DNA of 64,000 nt from Clostridiales bacterium (GCA_019423685.1 JAHZAY010000003.1:133319-197318); one strand, 5' to 3'. Counted from the stretch's first letter, positions 9,399 to 17,805 are shown. Notes: a model not told the origin generated them from the sequence alone. Numbers and translations are program-made.

Positions 9399-10019
9399 CT
9401 ATTTGTTTACGAACTTTAACAGCACCTTGCCCACCGCTGCGGTGATCAGCGCGGCGATGATCGCCTCCGGCACGCCGTTGGTGGCGATCACCAACAGGAT
9501 AGTCTTGTAAATTAAGTCCGCTGCCACACCCTTGGCACTGCCCCAGCTGTCGCCAAAAAAGACATAGATGAGGTTCATGACCAGCAAGGTGTTTACCATC
9601 GAACCGACAAAGCCACAAATTGCCAGCGGGACGGTGTCGCTCTTGACAAACTTCTTGAGCAGGTGAAACAGAAAATACGGAATAATACCCACCAGGATGC
9701 GCGGCACAAAGCAGATCACAAGGCTCCACAGGTTGCCGTGTACATTTCCCACCGAATAAAACGGCGAGAAGGTAAAGGAGGTCAGGGAGGGGGTGAGGGT
9801 GTTGACCACAAGACTTGTCAGGCCAAACAGTCCGCCTAAAGCGGCGCCTGCCTTCCAACCCAGTAAGATCGAGCCTAAGATGACGGGAATGTGGATGGTG
9901 GTTGCCTTGATGGCGCCCAGTGGGATGTACCCCAACGGCGTCATTGACAGCACCACGATGATGCCCGCAAACAGTGCCAGTTTTACCATGTCCTGTGTCT
10001 TTTTGGTTGCTTGATTCAT
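9399..10019 (-). CDS. ECF transporter S component, probably for pantothenate
   Basis: A 206-residue membrane protein with five or six hydrophobic segments and the ECF S-component pattern: N-terminal KLALFAG for contact with the T component and the GYIPLGAIKATTIHIPVI block seen in PanT-type proteins. It would bind a vitamin and pair with shared EcfA/EcfT subunits, not present here. The substrate assignment rests on context: coaX is 18 bases downstream and coaBC is divergent. The ATG at 10017-10019 is chosen (AAGGAAG upstream) over the in-frame TTG six bases earlier. A short palindrome overlaps its -10 box. Confidence 0.82.
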   Translation of the reverse strand: MNQATKKTQDMVKLALFAGIIVVLSMTPLGYIPLGAIKATTIHIPVILGSILLGWKAGAALGGLFGLTSLVVNTLTPSLTSFTFSPFYSVGNVHGNLWSLVICFVPRILVGIIPYFLFHLLKKFVKSDTVPLAICGFVGSMVNTLLVMNLIYVFFGDSWGSAKGVAADLIYKTILLVIATNGVPEAIIAALITAAVGKVLLKFVNK

Positions 10020-10093
10020 ATTCAATTCTTCCTTTCGCTGCCGTTCTTCCCTTGGCCCTTGGCCGGAAGATACGTCGCAAATAAATTATAAGC

Positions 10094-10113
10094 AGATTCA
10101 TTATAGCGAATCT
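10094..10113. promoter_or_regulatory. Palindrome overlapping the -10 box (candidate operator)
   Basis: AGATTC and GAATCT arms separated by 8 bases, exactly covering the -10 box of the pantothenate-uptake operon. Position fits a repressor site; the regulator is unknown. Confidence 0.45.
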
Positions 10114-10128
10114 ATAGAAGGATTGCAA
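10100..10128 (-). promoter_or_regulatory. Promoter of the ECF S-component/coaX operon
   Basis: On the minus strand TTGCAA (10123-10128) is followed after 17 bases by TATAAT (10100-10105), about 80 bases upstream of the start. Confidence 0.7.
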
Positions 10129-10190
10129 GGGAGCGAACTACAAAAACTCCATACACCCGATGAGGACAAGCTTTTCCTGGTGTTTCGCGC

Positions 10191-10219
10191 TGGACTTCCC
10201 TCCCTGCTTCTGCTATACT
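10191..10219 (+). promoter_or_regulatory. Promoter of coaBC
   Basis: TGGACT (10191-10196), 17-base spacer, TATACT (10214-10219), 35 bases before the coaBC ATG. Confidence 0.65.
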
Positions 10220-10253
10220 AATGCTGAACCAATCAGGAAAGGGAAGGATCGCT

Positions 10254-11459
10254 ATGTTAAAAGGAAAAACCGTCGTACTCGGTATCACCGGTTCGATTGC
10301 CGCATACAAGATGGCCAACGTCGCCAGCATGCTCTCCAAACAGCACTGCGATGTGCAGGTCATCATGACCAAAAACGCCACCCAGTTCATCACCCCGCTC
10401 ACCTTTGAGACGCTGTGCAACAGCCGCTGCATGGTCGATACCTTCGACCGCAACTTTCAGTACAACGTCGAGCATGTGGCGCTGGCCAAACGCGCAGATG
10501 TCGTGCTCATCGCCCCTGCCTCCGCCAACATCATCGCCAAGATGGCCCACGGCATTGCCGATGACATGCTCTCCACCACCGTCCTTGCCTGCCGGTGCAA
10601 AAAGCTGGTGGCCCCTGCGATGAACACCAACATGTACGAGAACCCCATCACCCAGGACAACCTGAACACCCTGCGCCACTACGGCTTCACCGTCATCGAC
10701 CCGGCGGTCGGAATGTTGGCCTGCAAGGATGTCGGCGCAGGCAAGCTGCCAAAGGAAGAGCTGCTGTACAACCACATCCTGCAAGAAATCCTCTATCCAA
10801 AGGACCTTGCCGGCAAAAAGGTGCTGGTCACTGCCGGACCAACCTGTGAACCGATCGACCCGGTGCGCTACATCACCAACCATTCCAGCGGCAAGATGGG
10901 CTACGCCATCGCGCGGGACTGCTCGCTGCGCGGAGCTCAGGTCACCCTGGTCACCGGCAAAACCGCTCTGGAACCGTGGCCGTTTGTCGAGACCGTGCAG
11001 GTGGAAACGGCACAGCAGATGTTTGATGCGGTCACCGCCCGTGCACCGGAAATGGACATCATCATCAAGTCTGCCGCAGTGGCCGACTACCGCCCCAAAA
11101 ACGTCGCCGACGAAAAGATCAAAAAGAGCGGCGATGACCTCTCTTTGGAGCTGGAACGCACTCGCGACATCCTGCAATACCTGGGAGAGCACAAGCCGAA
11201 GGGACAATTTTTGTGTGGATTCTCGATGGAGACCGAGCACCTGCTGGAAAACTCCCAGAAGAAGCTGTACAAGAAAAATGCCGACATGATCGTGGCCAAC
11301 AATCTCAAGACAGCCGGCGCCGGATTTTCCGGGGACACCAATGCCGTCACCATCATCACCGCCGAGGGGGCAAAGTCTCTGCCGCTGATGAGCAAGCAGG
11401 AAATCGCCCACGAGATCGTCTCGGAGATTCTCTCGGAGCAAAACTCCCGTATATCCTGA
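10254..11459 (+). CDS. coaBC: Bifunctional phosphopantothenoylcysteine decarboxylase / phosphopantothenate-cysteine ligase
   Basis: A 401-residue fusion that joins cysteine to phosphopantothenate (CoaB) and then decarboxylates the product (CoaC). The N-terminal flavoprotein half has GSIAAYK (13-19), PAMNTNMY and the GMLACKDVGAG region with the catalytic Cys. The CoaB half begins near residue 190 with TAGPTCEPIDPVRYI and NHSSGKMG, the nucleotide-binding signature. GGAAGG precedes the ATG at 10254; the upstream in-frame ATG at 10221 has no ribosome site and sits at the promoter. It is divergent from the ECF/coaX operon and followed at 16 bases by an acetyltransferase. Confidence 0.95.
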   Translation: MLKGKTVVLGITGSIAAYKMANVASMLSKQHCDVQVIMTKNATQFITPLTFETLCNSRCMVDTFDRNFQYNVEHVALAKRADVVLIAPASANIIAKMAHGIADDMLSTTVLACRCKKLVAPAMNTNMYENPITQDNLNTLRHYGFTVIDPAVGMLACKDVGAGKLPKEELLYNHILQEILYPKDLAGKKVLVTAGPTCEPIDPVRYITNHSSGKMGYAIARDCSLRGAQVTLVTGKTALEPWPFVETVQVETAQQMFDAVTARAPEMDIIIKSAAVADYRPKNVADEKIKKSGDDLSLELERTRDILQYLGEHKPKGQFLCGFSMETEHLLENSQKKLYKKNADMIVANNLKTAGAGFSGDTNAVTIITAEGAKSLPLMSKQEIAHEIVSEILSEQNSRIS

Positions 11460-11475
11460 GAAAGGAAGGAACGCT

Positions 11476-11880
11476 ATGCAGGACATCGTCATCTGCACAA
11501 GCTCCGAGCAGGACAACCGCTACATCCATCAGCAGCTGCGCCTTTACAACCGGCAGTTTATGCGCGACTTTCACGACTACCACTTTCACATCCAGCTGGA
11601 CGGAAGAATCGTCGCAGGCATCGTCGCTGCCAGCACAATGGACACTCTGGAAGTCGAATTTCTTTTTGTGGAGGAGGCCTACCGCGGGCGCGGGCTTGGA
11701 CAACAGCTTTTGGAACACGTCGAAAAGCTTGCCCGTCAAGACGGACTGCGTCGCATACTGCTCAACACCTACAGCTTTCAGGCCCCAGGCTTTTATCAAA
11801 AGCTCGGATACCAACAGATAGCGGAGATTGCGCCCTGCTTCGGGGACTTTTGTCAATACTTCTTTGTCAGGGAACTATAA
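11476..11880 (+). CDS. GNAT-family N-acetyltransferase
   Basis: A 134-residue acetyl-CoA-dependent acetyltransferase. The acetyl-CoA binding motif is EEAYRGRGLGQQLLEHVEK, and the C-terminal block FYQKLGYQQI is typical. The ribosome site AAAGGAAGGA lies just upstream. It follows coaBC by 16 bases, so it is probably in the same transcript, but no substrate is suggested by this. Confidence 0.85.
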   Translation: MQDIVICTSSEQDNRYIHQQLRLYNRQFMRDFHDYHFHIQLDGRIVAGIVAASTMDTLEVEFLFVEEAYRGRGLGQQLLEHVEKLARQDGLRRILLNTYSFQAPGFYQKLGYQQIAEIAPCFGDFCQYFFVREL

Positions 11881-11907
11881 CTAGCTGCCAGGAAAGGAAC
11901 GAAACCC

Positions 11908-12615
11908 ATGTCCCATTATGTGCTGTCGGACGTCCATGGAGAGGACGTCCGCTTTCATGCGATGCTTAAAAAAATATGCTTCGGAGCGGAAGACACTCTC
12001 TACATTCTCGGTGATGTGGTCGACCGCGGACCACATGGCGTAGAGCTGCTGTGCGAGATTATGCACACTCCCAACATGAAGATGCTTCTGGGAAACCACG
12101 AGTTTATGTGTCTGCGCTATTTTGCGCCTGACGCGCCGGAAAAACATATCCAGCACTGGAATCGAAATGGAAACACACCAACTTTAGAAGGCTTTGGCAG
12201 GTTAACCCAAGCGGAGAAGGAAGAGACATTAGATTTTCTTCGCGCGCTCCCCTCCCATCTGGAACTGACTGTCAACGGACAGAATTTTTATCTCGTTCAC
12301 GGCCTGCCCGCCGATACCGTCTACGATGAGGTCTGGCACCGGCCATACAAGGACCCGATCCCAAAACTTGAAAATCGCAAGATCATTCTCGGGCACACTC
12401 CAGTTTCCTGTTTTGTACACACTCAAACGCAGGCCTTTGGCCGAAGCGATGAGGAGGAACGTGCCTATGTACAGGCACTCGCTGATCGCGGAGAAAAGCT
12501 GTGCATCTTCCACCACCCGCTGTATATTGATATCGACTGTTGCTGTGGATACGACTTCCCAAACCGGCAGCTAGCCTGTTTGCGTCTGGAGGATATGGAA
12601 GAATTCTATGTATAA
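11908..12615 (+). CDS. Metallophosphoesterase (serine/threonine phosphatase-like)
   Basis: A 235-residue protein of the PPP/calcineurin-like family. Metal-ligand motifs are DVHGE near residue 8, GDVVDRG near 37, and GNHEFM near 62, followed by the His of VHGLP and LGHTPV. It resembles small bacterial PPP-type phosphatases or diadenosine-polyphosphate hydrolases; the substrate is unclear. Ribosome site AGGAAAGGAACG upstream. It is the last gene of the coaBC-acetyltransferase run, followed by several hairpins. Confidence 0.85.
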   Translation: MSHYVLSDVHGEDVRFHAMLKKICFGAEDTLYILGDVVDRGPHGVELLCEIMHTPNMKMLLGNHEFMCLRYFAPDAPEKHIQHWNRNGNTPTLEGFGRLTQAEKEETLDFLRALPSHLELTVNGQNFYLVHGLPADTVYDEVWHRPYKDPIPKLENRKIILGHTPVSCFVHTQTQAFGRSDEEERAYVQALADRGEKLCIFHHPLYIDIDCCCGYDFPNRQLACLRLEDMEEFYV

Positions 12616-12616
12616 T

Positions 12617-12702
12617 CAAAACCACCCGTTGAACGGGTGGTCTGAACAGGCCCTATAAGGGCCTATCTTCTGTGGCAGCCCCCTACTTGGGGGCTGTTTT
12701 TT
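12617..12702 (+). repeat. Three consecutive hairpins
   Basis: Three perfect short hairpins follow one another: ACCACCCGTT/GAACGGGTGGT (12621-12641), GGCCC/GGGCC around TATA (12648-12663) and CAGCCCCC/GGGGGCTG (12676-12697) with a T-run. The last can act as a terminator for the phosphoesterase gene. Such runs of hairpins also occur at ends of IS200/IS605-type elements or their non-autonomous relatives; no transposase is present. Confidence 0.6.
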
Positions 12703-12779
12703 TATGCCTACTAATTCTTGCTATCCATAAACGGGTTCATCGTTGAACTGGGTTTTTTTCTTGCCTCTTCGGTACCAAA

Positions 12780-12830
12780 AAAATCGGCAGGAACTGTAAC
12801 CGTTTACAGTTCCTGCCGATTTACTTTTTT
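12780..12830. terminator. Strong bidirectional terminator
   Basis: Arms AAATCGGCAGGAACTGTAA and its complement enclose a 3-4 base loop and are followed by TTTACTTTTTT. It separates the convergent phosphoesterase and kinase-like genes. Confidence 0.8.
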
Positions 12831-12889
12831 CCGGTCACCCGCACGCCTTAGTAAAATGGTGCTAAGAGGCTATCTTTTCTACAAAATTG

Positions 12890-13468
12890 TTAATACAGGG
12901 ATTTAATAATTTCTACGCACCGATCAAGCCCCAAGGTTCCACTATTGAGCGTTATATCATAGTTTTGGGCATGTCCCCATTTCATATCCGTATAAAAAAG
13001 GTGATAGGCTGCACGGCGCTTATCTTTGTCCCGCAGACGCTGCTCTGGAGACTCTTCCCGCTCTCCATAAATCGCAACGATGCGCTCTGCGCGGAATTTC
13101 ATATCTGCATGGATAAAAACGCGCAAGCAGTCCGCTTTATCCTTCAGGATATAGTCCGCACATCGGCCCACGATGACACAGGGACCCTGTTCGGCAAGTT
13201 TCGATATGAGCTGATACTGAATGGTCCAGAGATAGTCTGCATTGTTGAGGCCGGAACCATTATGAGAAAAGGTGGTGGATAAAAAGCCACCCGGCGCATA
13301 TTCTCCTGCCTCTTTGATATAGTTTTCATTAAACCCGGTCTCCTGTGCAATCTTTTGCAGCAACTCATTGTCATAACAGCAAAGCCCAAGCTCTGCTGCC
13401 ACCCGTTTGCCGATGGTGCGTCCTCCGCTTCCAAATTCACGGCTGATCGTAATGACCCTATTTTTCAT
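12890..13468 (-). CDS. Cytidylate kinase-like family protein
   Basis: A 192-residue P-loop protein of the Cytidylate_kin2 (AAA_26) type. The N-terminus carries ISREFGSGGRTIGKRVA, the variant phosphate loop of the group, and the middle has PCVIVGRCADYIL. Family members are annotated as cytidylate kinase-like but their real substrate is unknown. GGAGG precedes the ATG. It is the last gene of a MarR-MATE-kinase operon, 19 bases after the MATE gene. Confidence 0.8.
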   Translation of the reverse strand: MKNRVITISREFGSGGRTIGKRVAAELGLCCYDNELLQKIAQETGFNENYIKEAGEYAPGGFLSTTFSHNGSGLNNADYLWTIQYQLISKLAEQGPCVIVGRCADYILKDKADCLRVFIHADMKFRAERIVAIYGEREESPEQRLRDKDKRRAAYHLFYTDMKWGHAQNYDITLNSGTLGLDRCVEIIKSLY

Positions 13469-13487
13469 TTTTTTACCTCCTTAAAAA

Positions 13488-14879
13488 TCATGCTTGCATG
13501 GTCATAGCGTGGCTTTTCTTCAAATGTTCGCGTTCATACACCAGAAGGGCCAAGGAAAGCAGAAATGCTAACCCATCCGCGACTGGTCCAGTCCACAAAA
13601 CGCCCTCTACGCCTAAAAAAGTAGGCAAGATCAGAGCAGTCGGTACAAAGAAGATAATTTGACGGGCCAAGGAAAGGATAGCCGATTTTATCGGTTTTCC
13701 TATAGCCTGGAAATAAACTGCAGCAATCGTTTGGAAACCTGTTAACGGGCACAGCATCAAGAAAATGCGGAAAGCCTTGACCGCAAATTCATTATACAAT
13801 CCTTCCTCCGATCCAAACAGAGAAATGACCGTCATCGGCGTGAACTGGAAGATAAGGAAGGCAAGAATACATACAATTTCAGATGCAATCAGCGATATTT
13901 CAAGTGCCTTCTTGACACGATGAAAGTTTCGAGCGCCATAGTTAAATCCCAAGATAGGCTGTGTACCGGTAGCGATACCCAACAAGATGGCTATCATGAT
14001 TTGATTGACCTTCATTACAATACCTGTAGCTGTCAGAGGAATCTCTGCGCCGTAGACAGACGAGGTGCCGTAAATAACCAACAGGTTATTGGTCAGTGCC
14101 ATTACGATGGTGATGGCAAATTGCGTGATAAAGCTGCTCAGTCCAAAAGTAACAATGCTTGTGCAGGTGTGCCCGTTGGGCAAGAAATCCGAACGCTCCA
14201 GACGAACCGTTTTAAATCGAGGCATATATGCCAACGACACTACAAAAGATGCCACCTGACCGATAACGGTAGCGATCGCTGCACCGCGGACACCCATATG
14301 AAAGATGAATATAAACACAGGGTCCAGGATAACATTGAGGACGGCGCCAACAATCATTGAAGTCATCGCAAATTTTGGACTTCCATCTGCACGAATGATC
14401 GAGTTGATCGCCGCAGAGATCATCATAAAGGGCAGGCCGATACCGATGACAAATCCATACTCCAGCGCAAGTGTGCGGAGTGCTTGGGTAGAGCCAAACA
14501 GCGTCAGGATCGGATCGAGGAATATCAAAAAGATGGCCGCCAGCAAAATACTGACAACGACAACCAAAGTCACAGCGTTTCCTACACCCTTGCAGCCCAC
14601 TTCCCTTTTTCCTTCTCCCAATTTCAGGCTCAGGTAGGCGGCACCGCCATTACCGATCATCATCGACAAGGCCAGGGCAATGATGGTGATTGGAAACACT
14701 ACGTTCGTAGCTCCATTTCCCAGATATCCCACACCCCATCCGATGAAGATCTGATCCACAATATTATAGAGCGAGTTCACCAGCAGAGCGATGACGCTTG
14801 GTACGGCAAATTTTAAAATCAGCAATCCGACCGGCTCTGTGGCAAAGGGGCTCTGTTTTTCAGACACTACATTTTCCAT
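13488..14879 (-). CDS. MATE-family multidrug efflux transporter
   Basis: A 463-residue inner-membrane antiporter with about 12 hydrophobic segments. The N-terminal repeat includes FAVPSVIALLVNSLYNIVDQ and IFIGWGVGYLGNGATNV, and the second repeat begins near GIVMKVNQIMIAI with GTQPILGFNYGA. Length matches the family (440-470). AGGAGGT precedes the ATG. A MarR-type gene lies upstream, and a copy of its probable operator lies just before this gene, so export is likely induced by a MarR ligand. Confidence 0.92.
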   Translation of the reverse strand: MENVVSEKQSPFATEPVGLLILKFAVPSVIALLVNSLYNIVDQIFIGWGVGYLGNGATNVVFPITIIALALSMMIGNGGAAYLSLKLGEGKREVGCKGVGNAVTLVVVVSILLAAIFLIFLDPILTLFGSTQALRTLALEYGFVIGIGLPFMMISAAINSIIRADGSPKFAMTSMIVGAVLNVILDPVFIFIFHMGVRGAAIATVIGQVASFVVSLAYMPRFKTVRLERSDFLPNGHTCTSIVTFGLSSFITQFAITIVMALTNNLLVIYGTSSVYGAEIPLTATGIVMKVNQIMIAILLGIATGTQPILGFNYGARNFHRVKKALEISLIASEIVCILAFLIFQFTPMTVISLFGSEEGLYNEFAVKAFRIFLMLCPLTGFQTIAAVYFQAIGKPIKSAILSLARQIIFFVPTALILPTFLGVEGVLWTGPVADGLAFLLSLALLVYEREHLKKSHAMTMQA

Positions 14880-14901
14880 TAAAAAAAATACCTCCTAATA
14901 T

Positions 14902-14919
14902 TAAGTAACTTGTTACCTA
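14902..14919. promoter_or_regulatory. MarR operator copy upstream of the MATE gene
   Basis: TAAGTAACTTGTTACCTA, an 18-base imperfect palindrome, 14 of 18 identical to the palindrome at the marR promoter. It lies just upstream of the MATE ribosome site. Confidence 0.65.
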
Positions 14920-14983
14920 TTTGAGCATAAAAATTGGCAGTATGCCGAAAGTCCCTCGGCACACCGCCTGGAACAGATGGGTA

Positions 14984-15415
14984 TTATTCTGAATCAATGT
15001 CTTTTATGAGCACATCGGTCAAGCGATTGAGCGTTTGCTGCTCTTCCGGGGTCAGATTTCCGCACAATTCTTCAAAGACTTCCCTGTCATGTGCAAGAAT
15101 CATTTGATGAATTCCAGCAGACCGCTCTGTACAGGTGATTTTCTTATACCTTCGATCCTGTGCACTGGGAACACACCGAACAAACCCTTTCTTCTCCAGC
15201 TGCTGGATGTGCTTGGTCATAGCCGGATGGGTCACATGCTCCAGCTGTTCCAGATCATTTTGGTGTATCTCCGCTTTCCCGGCAGCTTCCAGACGGCTAA
15301 TTGATCCCAGAACGCGAAGCTGCACCGACGTCAGTCCCATATCACTGGCTTTTTCGTCTAACTTTTTGCGAAAAGCCCGATTGATAATCGCTATCTTCAA
15401 TCCAAATGGCATCAT
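14984..15415 (-). CDS. MarR-family transcriptional repressor
   Basis: A 143-residue winged-helix regulator. The DNA-binding region spans about residues 25-95, with LTSVQLRVLGSI, HVTHPAMTKHIQQLEKKGFV as recognition helix region (shown here as HPAMTKHIQQLEKKGF), and the wing SAQDRRYKKI. The ATG at 15413-15415 has GAGGTG upstream; the longer frame starts with an unsupported TTG. A palindrome overlaps its own promoter and recurs upstream of the MATE gene, suggesting autoregulation and control of the efflux pump. Confidence 0.88.
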   Translation of the reverse strand: MMPFGLKIAIINRAFRKKLDEKASDMGLTSVQLRVLGSISRLEAAGKAEIHQNDLEQLEHVTHPAMTKHIQQLEKKGFVRCVPSAQDRRYKKITCTERSAGIHQMILAHDREVFEELCGNLTPEEQQTLNRLTDVLIKDIDSE

Positions 15416-15443
15416 ATTCAAACACCTCTGCCTGCTTCTCAAT

Positions 15444-15461
15444 TAAGTAACCAATTACTTA
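15444..15461. promoter_or_regulatory. MarR autoregulatory operator
   Basis: TAAGTAACCAATTACTTA: two 7-base arms around 4 bases, adjoining and touching the -10 box of the marR promoter. Confidence 0.7.
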
Positions 15462-15488
15462 TTATATACCTTTCTTTCGACTTGTCAA
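15461..15488 (-). promoter_or_regulatory. Promoter of the MarR-MATE-kinase operon
   Basis: Consensus TTGACA (15483-15488), 16-base spacer, TATAAT (15461-15466) on the minus strand, about 50 bases before the marR ATG. Confidence 0.8.
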
Positions 15489-15572
15489 GTTCCCTGACAG
15501 ATAAAGGGCCAAACAGCACCACTGACAGAAGGTTTCCGTTACCAATTACAGAGATAGAAAAAAATTTTAAAG

Positions 15573-15613
15573 AAAAAAGCTGCAAGTCCAGTTCTATGAC
15601 TTGCAGCTTTTTT
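15573..15613. terminator. Terminator downstream of GrpB-like gene
   Basis: Arms AAAAAAGCTGCAAGTC and complement around a 9-base loop; A- and T-runs on both sides. Confidence 0.85.
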
Positions 15614-15664
15614 GTCTATTGGGAGCCCCCACTTTAGGAGCTCCCTCAGCCGATTTTTCTTCCC

Positions 15665-16252
15665 TTACTTTTTCGATGTGCCTGTGGAAACACTCTGCTG
15701 CATCTCGTTGCACTGGCCCAAAATTTTTCTGATAAACTGGGTCTTGCATTCACAGTAGGTATCCACATCAAACCGGTACTGCTCTGCAAGCTCTTCCTTT
15801 ATGCGCTGATACTCGTCTCGCGCCTGTGAGTGGGTGCGCAGATAGTCTCGAAAGGCAATATGTTCGAGGTAGGGTTTAGCATCCGGGCGGCAAACATAGA
15901 AGTGATACTTCATCACTCCTTTTTCCTGTTCGTCGTAGTCGCGCGGCCGGAAAAAGGCTTCTCTGCCCGGCAGGCCCAAGTCGCCCTGGTGAACATAGCC
16001 GTGCTCCGCCAGCTTTGCGATCACCGCCGGCAGATCGTCCGGGTCTTTGAGCACCGCATCCAGATCGATGACCGGCTTTGCGCCCAGCCCCTCAACCGAG
16101 GTGCTGCCCACATGCTCGATACTGGAAAAATACGCTCCCGCATACTGCTCGATCATCCTGCGGATCTTCTCAAATTCCACCTTCCACTGCGGATCATAGG
16201 GGACAATCTGGACAACTGTAGTGGCAAATTGATTCTCATTCTCCTTTAACAA
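15665..16252 (-). CDS. GrpB-family protein (nucleotidyltransferase fold)
   Basis: A 195-residue GrpB/UPF0157 family protein with the nucleotidyltransferase-like core: IEHVGSTSVEGLGAKPVIDL, the family signature, near residues 40-60, followed by GYVHQGDLGLPGREAFFRP. The biochemical role of the family is not established. The start is uncertain: a TTG at 16250-16252 has GGGGGAGG at 9 bases and I prefer it; it overlaps the end of the upstream hydrolase gene by 17 bases, which suggests translational coupling. Confidence 0.8.
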   Translation of the reverse strand: MLKENENQFATTVVQIVPYDPQWKVEFEKIRRMIEQYAGAYFSSIEHVGSTSVEGLGAKPVIDLDAVLKDPDDLPAVIAKLAEHGYVHQGDLGLPGREAFFRPRDYDEQEKGVMKYHFYVCRPDAKPYLEHIAFRDYLRTHSQARDEYQRIKEELAEQYRFDVDTYCECKTQFIRKILGQCNEMQQSVSTGTSKK

Positions 16253-17165
16253 ACCCAATTGCCTCCCCCAACAGTTGATCAAAGTTTTCCGGATAGTCGT
16301 GATCGAGGTCTGGGCAGAGTTTAAAGTCCACCTCTATTCCCGCTTCGTCCAGCAGCTCAAACAGCTGTTCGCTGCCCTCAAAGCAGTCCTCATCGGCGTC
16401 GCCGCAGCAGATGTACACCGCTGTGCCCGCCTGTTTGAGTGCCTCCAGCTGCTCTGCCCACTCCTCCAGCTCAGGCAGCCACGGTGCGACCAGGATCAGC
16501 CCCTTTGGCTGCACCGCTTTGCTCAGAACCGCATAGAGGCAGGCGCGCGCGCCCGAAGAAAAACCTCCGAGTATGCTGTTCTGCACGTCCACACCCTGTT
16601 CTTGCAGTGACTGCCAATGGGCTGCGATCTGCTTTGCTGCCTGTTCTTCGTCGTCCCAGAGGTAGCCGTCCGACACCTGCAATTCGGTGGACTGAATCGC
16701 TGCAAGGCCATATCCCAGCTGCTTTACCTGCTGCCAATAGGGTGCGGTGATCTGTGCGTTTTGTTGATCCCCGTGCAGCACCATCACAACCGGCTTGCCC
16801 GCCTGCACATCTTGCAGCTGCATCTGCGGCTTAGCCGCCGCCTGCGCTGCCTGCTGGCGCTGCCGGCAAAGGTTGGCGATCTGCTCGAAGGCGGTGTGCT
16901 GCCGCAATTCCTCGAGATCCTCATCCTCCATCAGGTATTCATAGTCATACCAGTATCCTTTATGATAGACCGCCTCCTGCAACAGCCCCATCGCTCTGTC
17001 TGTCCTTCCTGCAAGCGCCTCAAGGCAATAGGCAAAATTGTAGAGCTGTGCGTCGTTAAAATTTTGCAGCTGTCCCTTCTGGGATTGCAAAAGCTCCAGG
17101 GCAGCCTGCGGGCCCTCCTCCTCTAACAGAGCAAGGCATCGATTGAGCAATTGGTTGTAGGTCAT
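16236..17165 (-). CDS. Alpha/beta hydrolase with N-terminal TPR-like segment
   Basis: A 309-residue cytoplasmic protein. The first 100 residues look like a short TPR-like helical region (AYCLEALAGRTDRAMGLL). The rest is an alpha/beta hydrolase of the phospholipase/carboxylesterase or dienelactone type: nucleophile in GGFSSGA, acid in CGDADEDC, and His in DLDHDYP. The substrate is unknown. The ATG at 17163-17165 is preferred because GGGGAG is 9 bases upstream; the ATG nine bases earlier abuts that site. The GrpB-like gene overlaps its 3' end. Confidence 0.8.
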   Translation of the reverse strand: MTYNQLLNRCLALLEEEGPQAALELLQSQKGQLQNFNDAQLYNFAYCLEALAGRTDRAMGLLQEAVYHKGYWYDYEYLMEDEDLEELRQHTAFEQIANLCRQRQQAAQAAAKPQMQLQDVQAGKPVVMVLHGDQQNAQITAPYWQQVKQLGYGLAAIQSTELQVSDGYLWDDEEQAAKQIAAHWQSLQEQGVDVQNSILGGFSSGARACLYAVLSKAVQPKGLILVAPWLPELEEWAEQLEALKQAGTAVYICCGDADEDCFEGSEQLFELLDEAGIEVDFKLCPDLDHDYPENFDQLLGEAIGFVKGE

Positions 17166-17244
17166 GGTGGTCATCTCCCCTTTTCGATCTGTTTACAATA
17201 TGTCGTGATTGGTCTGCTTGCAGATAGGTACTTTCCGCCGCTTT

Positions 17245-17658
17245 CTACAGCACCATGAGCAGGGTTCCCGCGCCGATGAGCAGACAGCCAAGAACGGTCT
17301 TTGTAGAAACTGTTTCGTGCAGGAAGATAAATGCCAGCACGATGGTGATGACGACGCTCAGCTTGTCGATTGGCACGACCTTGCTGGCCTCACCGATCTG
17401 CAACGCCTTATAGTAGCACAGCCACGAAGCGCCGGTAGCCAATCCCGAAAGGACCAAAAAGAGCCAGCTCTTGCGGCCGATGGAGCTGATGCCTCCGCCT
17501 GTATTGGTGATGAGCACCATTCCCCACGCCATCAACAGAACAACAGTCGTACGGATTGCTGTCGCAAGATTCGAATTTACTCCGTCAATTCCGATCTTTG
17601 CAAGAATCGAGGTCAGCGCGGCAAATACCGAGGACCCCAATGCAAATGCAAACCACAT
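17245..17658 (-). CDS. EamA-family (DMT) small membrane transporter
   Basis: A 137-residue protein with four or five hydrophobic helices, containing one EamA domain rather than the usual two. Typical residues are the GASWLCYYKALQIGEASKV segment (shown as WLCYYKALQIGEASKV) and the final helix with GCLLIGAGTLL. Half-size members function as dimers. AAGGAG precedes the ATG. The transported metabolite is unknown. It is a separate unit between the hydrolase and aspartase genes. Confidence 0.85.
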   Translation of the reverse strand: MWFAFALGSSVFAALTSILAKIGIDGVNSNLATAIRTTVVLLMAWGMVLITNTGGGISSIGRKSWLFLVLSGLATGASWLCYYKALQIGEASKVVPIDKLSVVITIVLAFIFLHETVSTKTVLGCLLIGAGTLLMVL

Positions 17659-17754
17659 AATACCGTCTCCTTATTTTTTTAAGACAAATAGAAAGCTTCG
17701 CTTTCCATCCAACAGCTTACCACAATCCAGCCCAAATGTCTATGCAAACCGCAC

Positions 17755-17790
17755 AAAAAAGATCCCGAACCTTTTGGTTCGGGATCTTTA
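17755..17790 (-). terminator. Terminator of aspartase gene
   Basis: Stem AAAGATCCCGAACC / GGTTCGGGATCTTT with a TTTT loop, 16 bases after the aspartase stop; the minus-strand product ends in a T-run. Confidence 0.88.
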
Positions 17791-17805
17791 CAGCTTTGGA
17801 AATGA

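Noticed and set aside
9364..10128. 254-codon minus frame over the ECF S-component
   Set aside because: Out of frame with the membrane protein, low in hydrophobic character, no family match.
12718..12906. 62-codon plus-strand frame
   Set aside because: It runs across the 12780-12830 terminator hairpin and into the 3' end of the kinase-like gene; no ribosome site.
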